In this document: piece after piece, positions 58,632-64,000 of the stretch
Numbering within the stretch: position 1 is the first letter of the stretch
Layout: the number at the start of each line of letters is the position of its first letter
Source of the DNA: Umbelopsis ramanniana AG
Taxonomy: Eukaryota; Mucoromycota; Umbelopsidomycetes; Umbelopsidales; Umbelopsidaceae
Direction of reading: 5' to 3'
NCBI RefSeq assembly: GCF_025399195.1
Contig: NW_026252136.1
Coordinates: 117,708-181,707 of the forward strand
DNA: 64,000 bases
Position numbers and translations under genes: made by a program
Notes under the pieces: generated by a model
Told to the model about the DNA's origin: nothing
Database searches by the model: none
The model's input: only the letters and a program-made list of their open reading frames with translations

Positions 58632-60061
58632 ATGTCCTCCGATTCACGCTGGGCAACAACAGAAAACGATGGCTCTTCATCGCCTGGAGGACGGACCCGA
58701 ACAACAAGGTGGCAGTCTCCATCGTCAGCTGGTAATCGCAGACGAAACGTTGAAGATCGATCAGGCAGGCCGTTCGACGGTTCAACACGAGGAAGTCAAA
58801 ACAGAACAGACTACGCCGGCTCAAGGCAACAGAAAACACCATCCTATAGAAGGGAGAGCCCAGGTATGTTGACACGGACCCTTTGTACTCGAAGCGTCCC
58901 TTGTTGCTGAACCTCACTATCATGCAGATATAGACAGGATTTCTCGACAAATGAATACGTTAAGCACGTCGGAGGTAGCTGGCGGAATGCGGAAAAGCAC
59001 AAGGAACTGGGATGCAGAACATCATGAATTAAAACTTGGAGGTGTTCAGGATGCACCGCTCATCAGCCGTACAACCGACAGAGAGGACAATGTGCTCCTG
59101 ACGTCGCATGGCCAACACAGCATGTGGCATACCATCAACGAAAGGGTAGGCTAGTTTGCTCGATTTTCATTGATCAGTATGGTTCTTAATTGACCGGATT
59201 CCTTATAATTTAGATAGAAAAGCTTACAGCTACTTATAGCTCTATGACATTGGCAGAGAGTGGGTCAACGTACCAGCAGGAATTGGAACAAGTGATTGAT
59301 CTGTTTCGAAAATTACGAGAGGCAGTGTTCGCAACGAAATGGTCAAATAATGACCTAGAGTTCTCTATACAAGGTGTGTGTATATTACTTTGACTGCTCA
59401 TGAAAAAGCAATCTTGTTAAACGACATCAATTAGTTTTTGAGCTATCGTCCACATATTGTGCGTTGGCTAGTAACATGGGTGAGCTTTTAAAAAGCCTGA
59501 AAAGTCTGGTTGTTATATTGTACCCTACCGCTTTGAATGCAAAGGTAAGACAATATACCGTTTCGTGGGCAGGGTTATCTCACAACGCCGATGGAAAGTG
59601 ACCGTATTTCCCATCTCAAGATGACACCCAAAAACCACTCTCACTACACTGCGCTCTATATCCTCTACCACGTCTGTTATACAAAATCAACTGCAGCCAT
59701 CATTCAACTCATTCAGCCTGGCAATTCACACCCTGACCTCAAGTTTGCTGTTTCCATCATGAACAGTATATTGCATTGTCACTATCACCAATTTTTCCAG
59801 CTATACCAACAATCACCTTGGCCTGCGTTTACTTCAATGTTGAACATGCATGTTCCTTCCATGCAAGAGCTTGCCTGCAAAGTGATGAGCGTATCTTACT
59901 ATAACACCAGCATGGATTGGGTGAAGAAAAGCTCTAGCCTATGTGACGTAAACGATGACACGGCTATGCAACTTATACAACGCTGGAGCGGAGGCAGAGT
60001 TGACCGCGTCGACGATCATAGACTTATGTGGTTTAAACGAGGCAAGGTAGTTCGCTCGTGA
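58632..60061 (+). CDS. SAC3/GANP-family protein
   Basis: Five exons (58632-58863, 58928-59145, 59214-59373, 59435-59544, 59573-60061) give 402 aa. The first 100 residues are low-complexity, rich in R, S, T and G (SSPGGRTRTTRWQSPSSAGN), typical of RNA-binding tails. The rest reads as a helical PCI-like SAC3 domain: IEKLTATYSSMTLAES, TYQQELEQVIDLFRKLRE, HYTALYILYHVCYTKS, HPDLKFAVSIMNSILHCHYH, FFQLYQQSPWPAFTSML, MQELACKVMSVSYYNTSMDW. This spacing fits Sac3, Thp3 and SAC3D1, which act in mRNA export, transcription elongation or centrosome duplication; the short length favours a THP3- or SAC3D1-type member over full TREX-2 Sac3. Assignment rests on pattern only. Confidence 0.72.
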
Positions 60062-60420
60062 CCTCCTTTTTGATTACGTCTCTTCCATGACTTTTTCTTT
60101 GTAAGCATGCCTGTCACCACCCATACCTGTACATAGCGGCCTTTGGGCGACCTCTTCGGCTCATAAAATGACCTCTCTTATAATCTGGCAGAAATATGCT
60201 TAATCCAAACGCTTATTTTTCATTTTCTATATACTCGCTTTTGTGATGTATATGCGAATCCATAGCGTGTGAGAAATTGTTTTGAAACCCTTGAGCTTAA
60301 AGAACTCATCACATGACAGGTGTGGGCGTTATGCTTGGGTATAAAACGGCGTCATGAGGTGAAAAGAGAGACTTTTTATTCATCAATCGTTCGAAACTCG
60401 AGCAATAACAAGATAAAACT
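60062..60420. other. Intergenic: 3' UTR and promoter of the 92-aa gene
   Basis: 360 bp; the right end carries the TATA box at 60340. Nothing else recognised. Confidence 0.45.
60340..60346 (+). promoter_or_regulatory. TATA box of the 92-aa protein gene
   Basis: TATAAAA, 81 bp upstream of the ATG at 60421, the cleanest core promoter in the window (context GGGTATAAAACGGCG). Confidence 0.65.
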
Positions 60421-60788
60421 ATGCCTGGACCTGGAACTTTGTTCACACTTGGAGCTGTAGGTGCAGCTGGAGCAGCTGCCATGTTCAATCGTCGTAACTC
60501 CTCTGGAACGGAACAAGACAATAACACTTCTAATATGTCCCCGCACGCACTTGGCCGCCGAAGATCGAGCGCTGATAACGACCTTTCATTTTCAGAGTCG
60601 AGAAAAATGGTACGTCATTACGAAAGTCTAAACGTGTTGCTCACGGATATCGATACAATAGACATGGGAAATTTTTTTCTCATTTTTTTTTTGCCCAGGG
60701 TGAATATAACTGGAGACGCCACTATGGAGCCAACTTCAGCCATAATTCTTCCAAGAAGTTTCCCAGTGACACCAACATGAAGTCCTAA
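60421..60788 (+). CDS. 92-aa protein of unknown function
   Basis: Two exons (60421-60609 and 60699-60788) give 92 aa. The N-terminus MPGPGTLFTLGAVGAAGAAAM is hydrophobic and Gly/Ala-rich, either a membrane segment or targeting helix. The middle is Ser/Arg/Asn-rich (NRRNSSGTEQDNNTSN, GRRRSSADNDLSFSESRK) with RRSS/RRRSS sites suited to basophilic kinases. The C-terminus is GEYNWRRHYGANFSHNSSKK then FPSDTNMKS. A consensus TATA box lies just upstream and AAAATAAAA lies about 100 bp downstream, so it is probably transcribed strongly. I do not recognise a family. Confidence 0.65.
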
Positions 60789-62064
60789 ATGGAACGTAGT
60801 CCTTTGGAAGCTGTTTCCTTTGTATATTCCTTTTTACATATTGTCTATGCATTCCTATTCCATTCGGTGGCCAACCCAAATGAAAATAAAATCCTAGGTG
60901 GAGCGGAAGTAGTGGTCATCCTTCAGCGGGTGTGCGGAGAGTAGAGGAGTTCTGGCACGTTTTTTTAAAAATTCATGGGATCATCTTTTATCAATAGAGT
61001 CAACAGACAGTCGCTCTCAGCGGCAAGGTTCATGAAAATGTAACCCATGTCTTTTCGAACATAAGTTGCTATTGAAAAGATGGAACATGGTAGATGACTC
61101 GTATCACCACAATTGCTTAGGCTTGAGATGTTTTCTTTGACAGGCTGGGTTGAATTTAGCTGGGGCAGTCTGATCGAGCCAGCTTGAGATTGAAAGTGAA
61201 TATCCCGTAAATAGCTGAAAGCCAATAAAAAGTAATATCGTCTCTGGATAGACGCTATGCTATTTTGCGCTCTGTCGGATCAAGGGCCAAAAAACTGTAC
61301 TCAGAACACCACGCTCCCCCATTCTAGGAGATTTGGCTTTCTTACTTCCTGAGGTTTTCACGAGCCATTGACTCATATTGCAAGGTCATACAGAGGAACT
61401 GTGCATCCCGGAATTGGGATACACAGTGTGGGTTTGTTACGGTGGCTGCCAATGGTGTAAACCATGCGCGGAGTACGTTGACAATGGAGCCCGCGCAATT
61501 TGCTGGAGGAATCGTTTTTTAGGGCTAAAATTTTCATTACAAAGTTACACAAATGAGATCCCTACTTTTGGCTTTGTAATGCACTTTTCCTTTCAGCACT
61601 CAGACAGCAAATGTCCGCTGCTACTTTATCTTACAAGAGAGATCAAAAATTTACTAGACTACAGAAGTGGGCTAGACTGCTCAGAAACATCGAAATTTTC
61701 ACTGCGTCGTAAGGCGAGACATTCAACTCACCTGGCCGTAACAACATAACGATCGCATGTGACAGGTGAAATCGATTCGTGGTCATTTCAGGCGGAGTAA
61801 CAGCCATGTCCTTTCCCAACCGTTCGCAATCGGTAAAGCACCAAGTCTATTTTGACCACAGAGTGAAATTAACAGGTAGCGGCAGAGAAAAAAAAAAAAA
61901 AAAACCAATAAAATTTTCATTTACAAATGCTGGAAACGCCCAGCCCACTACCCATTTTTTTTCTCAATTATTTTCGTCCCCACCTTCTGTTCGCTGTCGT
62001 TTCACTTCCCCTCTTCTTTCTTTCTTCTCAACCTCGCTTTTGTAAAAGTGCAGGGTTTCGCCAC
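60789..62064. other. Intergenic, with two doubtful open frames
   Basis: About 1.3 kb. A minus-strand frame at 60965-61225 (86 codons, ending MNLAAESDCLLTLLIKD then DPMNF) and a plus-strand frame at 61378-61749 (123 codons, with GCQWCKPCAEY) are open, but neither shows a domain, a splice partner or a promoter that I can defend. A 17-nt A run lies at 61888-61904. The right end is the pyrimidine-rich leader of the seven-helix protein gene. Confidence 0.4.
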
Positions 62065-63628
62065 ATGAGTGTATTGAGCTCCAATTCTACCTTTTGGAGA
62101 TTCTGCGATGGCGATGTTTGCAATATAGATTGGCGACTTACCTTGATCAATGGTCGAGAGACACACGCATTAACCATCGTCAACATCGTCAACGTCGCTT
62201 GGTCGTCCCTGTTGCTTATTGGCGGCGTTGGATTACTTGTATATCGCATTGGATTCAAAGGTCATCGATTATGGGAACAACAAGACAACGGACATGTTCG
62301 ACCCAAACCCATCGAAGCTATGCTGGCGTTTTTGATGATGTTCACCGTCCTCCGAATAGTCGACTCACTTGTCTTACTCACCGATGCTGGTAGTGACAAC
62401 ATTATATTCAGATCATTCATGTACGAGATCCCTTGGCAATTCGGATTTGCTGGTTTCTCGGTCTACCTCATCGGTATTGCCACCACACTGGCACAAAGTC
62501 ATCAAGCCATCTCAACCGGATGGTTACCCTCTGCACGCCAAGTCGACATTCTCGCTATATTTCTTATATGTTCACCTTTTGTGACCAACAACATCTGCTC
62601 CATAGGAGCCGGTATCTACGCACAAAACCATAATTTTTATGCAGCCGACGCTTTCACCAGAGCTCTCTATGCGTTTTGTAAGTCCTCTCCCCCACTGCGG
62701 TTCAGTTAAAGGACGACCATATTAAATAGTAGCTTGCTTTATAGGGTCCCTTTACTGCTTTGTGCTTACTATCGCCGTCCTTTACTCGGGAACAAGACTG
62801 GTCAACATTATGGGACGACATATCCGAAAATTCTCTACCTCCAATAACAGTGGTAATACACGATTAGCCGCCATCAAAAATGGTCGATCAAAGGTAACCG
62901 CCGTCCGGATATTGATTTGTACCACTCATCATGTACTCATCTATTTATTGATAGATTGTTATTATTATGCTGGCTATTGCCGCTTGTGTAATGTGCTTTG
63001 CACTGCTGTTGTTGATGTATGGCATCTTCCGCAATGCCATCATGACCCACTTGGGTGCTAGCATATTAATTGGAACCATATGGAATTTCTGTAAGTTTTG
63101 ATAAGAGGTACCTCCTCTCAAGGTTTTGCATATTTACTAACGTACAAACGTTCAAATAGTGGGTCCATCGGCCATCACATTTGTCGAAATCGCCATTGCT
63201 ACAAAGTAAGTGGGGGACTTTTTTTTTTTTTTGGCTTTACCCTTTTCGAGAGATTGTAATATTAAATTTGCCTCTCCTATTTCAGTCCCCGTCTTCCAAC
63301 GTTCGGCTTGAAGAACTCTTCGTACAACCGATCTCGCAGTGATAATAAATCGCCACCGGGCCCAGCGTTTGCCCCTGACTGGGGAAGTGGTATCAGCACC
63401 AACACATATGACCAGCAAACATTCAACGGCGCGTACAGCACTAGCGAACACCCCTCGCAAAAGTCCGAGGACTACAATATCAAGCGATACCCGTCACCTA
63501 CCTCGGGTGTGGCCTTGAACATCATTCAGTACCATAAGGACAATTTTGTTCGAAGCGAAGAACATATGATTGGAAATATACCACGGCGAGCTGATAGTCA
63601 GAGTTCGCATATAGAGCTCATTGACTAA
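62065..63628 (+). CDS. Seven-helix membrane protein, GPCR-like topology
   Basis: Five exons (62065-62677, 62745-62893, 62955-63090, 63160-63205, 63286-63628) give 428 aa. Short N-terminus with an NSTF glycosylation site, then seven hydrophobic helices: near 35-60 (VNVAWSSLLLIGGVGLLVYR), 85-105 (AMLAFLMMFTVLRIVDSLVL), 125-145, 160-185 (ILAIFLICSPFVTNNICSIG), 205-228 (SLYCFVLTIAVLYSGTRL), 255-280 (IVIIMLAIAACVMCFALLLL), 290-315 (GASILIGTIWNFLGPSAITF). Basic residues cluster in loops 1 and 5 (YRIGFKGHRLWE, GRHIRKFSTSNN, KNGRSK), so these are cytosolic by the positive-inside rule and the N-terminus is outside. The C-tail (120 residues) is Ser/Tyr/Pro-rich. No named family recognised. Start chosen at MSVLSSNSTFWRFCDG; the upstream open frame is leader-like. 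Confidence 0.8.
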
Positions 63629-64000
63629 CCGCCACCGCATAAATCTACTATTGCATGTAATTTTCTTTCTTCCTATCATACTACTCTTCCCTGCATGTCA
63701 TCTCCCTCCCCCTTTTACCAGATCATATAATCAAAAAGAAATCATCGTTTTATAATGCCCGGTGAAAAATATCCTCCATTTATTTTGCGATTCAACATTG
63801 AGAATAAAAAGATAAAGAAGAGAGAGAGAAAAAAAAGTTCATAGAGTAACCCTCTGGGTGCACAGACAAGTCGTACCTGAATCTTACAAATGTAACAGAA
63901 CCATGTCGCCAAAATAGTCAACGAATAGAATATGTGCAATTAAACAAAGAGAGAAACGAAGGGGAAAGAATGAATTGAAAAACGGCACTCAAGGGGAAAA
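63629..64000. other. 3' UTR of the seven-helix protein gene and beyond
   Basis: Pyrimidine-rich then A-rich, with GAATAAAAAG near 63801-63810 as a possible polyadenylation signal. No further gene before the right edge. Confidence 0.4.

Noticed and set aside
60965-61225. 86-codon minus-strand frame ending LLTLLIKDDPMNF
   Set aside because: Reads somewhat like protein but has no domain, upstream exon or promoter that I can defend.
61378-61749. 123-codon plus-strand frame with WCKPC, like a thioredoxin active site
   Set aside because: The flanking sequence has no thioredoxin-fold pattern, no splice partner and no prom-like element; the match is five residues and probably chance.
61888-61904. 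17-nt A run (also 41076-41090 A and 63219-63232 T) as possible retroposon tails
   Set aside because: No target-site duplication, no processed coding body next to them; simple homopolymers are common here.
1-64000. tRNA, 5S rRNA, snRNA genes and CRISPR arrays
   Set aside because: Scanned for B-box GGTTCGANTCC, conserved 5S and U-RNA blocks and regular spaced repeats; none found. CRISPR is not expected in a nuclear fungal genome.

Overview
The window looks like gene-dense chromosomal DNA of an early-diverging filamentous fungus, most likely a member of the Mucoromycota (Mucorales-like). Support: most genes are cut by many short introns (about 50-110 bp, GT-AG with occasional GC-AG donors and AAG acceptors), strands alternate without operons, and the set is typically fungal (pyrG orotidine decarboxylase, fungal Zn2Cys6 factor, EXS/Erd1 protein, Qcr9, IND1/NUBPL for complex I). 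The species is an inference; I cannot place it further. Exon joins were worked out by hand. Wherever a full exon list is given the summed length is divisible by three, which supports the models.

Layout. 0-11.9 kb: NAD(P)HX dehydratase (5' end outside the window), CTF18 replication-factor-C-like subunit, an LAT-type amino-acid permease, a Ufd1-domain/zinc-finger protein and a C2H2 transcription factor. 12.7-14.0 kb: a decayed, unidentified coding region. 14.1-23.3 kb: pyruvate kinase, pyrG, an ERD1-like EXS protein, NUBPL/IND1, QCR9 and a heterotrimeric G-protein alpha subunit. 24.0-32.5 kb: BAR-PH-ArfGAP-ankyrin protein, mitochondrial aconitase, a possible microprotein, a Prx5-type peroxiredoxin and the AMPK gamma subunit. 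32.9-41 kb: a coiled-coil protein with a hydrophobic tail, PTC7-like PP2C phosphatase, eIF3j, a CacyBP/SIP-like CS protein and a 147-aa acidic protein. 41.4-50.6 kb: Zn2Cys6 factor, a receptor-like single-pass SH3 protein, a microcephalin-like BRCT protein and an ATF/CREB-type bZIP factor. 50.6-54.4 kb: mostly empty apart from ribosomal protein uS14 (S29). 54.4-64 kb: cullin-4, a SAC3/GANP-family protein, a 92-aa small protein and a seven-helix membrane protein.

The genes do not form a cluster. Themes recur: mitochondrial function (aconitase, IND1, Qcr9, peroxiredoxin, Ptc7-like phosphatase), nutrient and stress signalling (G alpha, AMPK gamma, bZIP, SH3 protein, seven-helix protein), and chromosome maintenance or proteolysis (CTF18, MCPH1-like, CUL4, Ufd1-like). 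Several divergent pairs share short promoters and several convergent pairs nearly touch.

I found no rRNA, tRNA, CRISPR array, intact transposon or recognisable viral relic. The points most worth a second look are three frame-supported GC-AG introns, coding micro-exons of 11, 13 and 19 nt, an orphan GPCR-like seven-helix protein, a single-pass SH3 receptor-like protein, an inverted pair of E2F-like sites in a pyruvate kinase intron, and the decayed coding block just upstream of pyruvate kinase.
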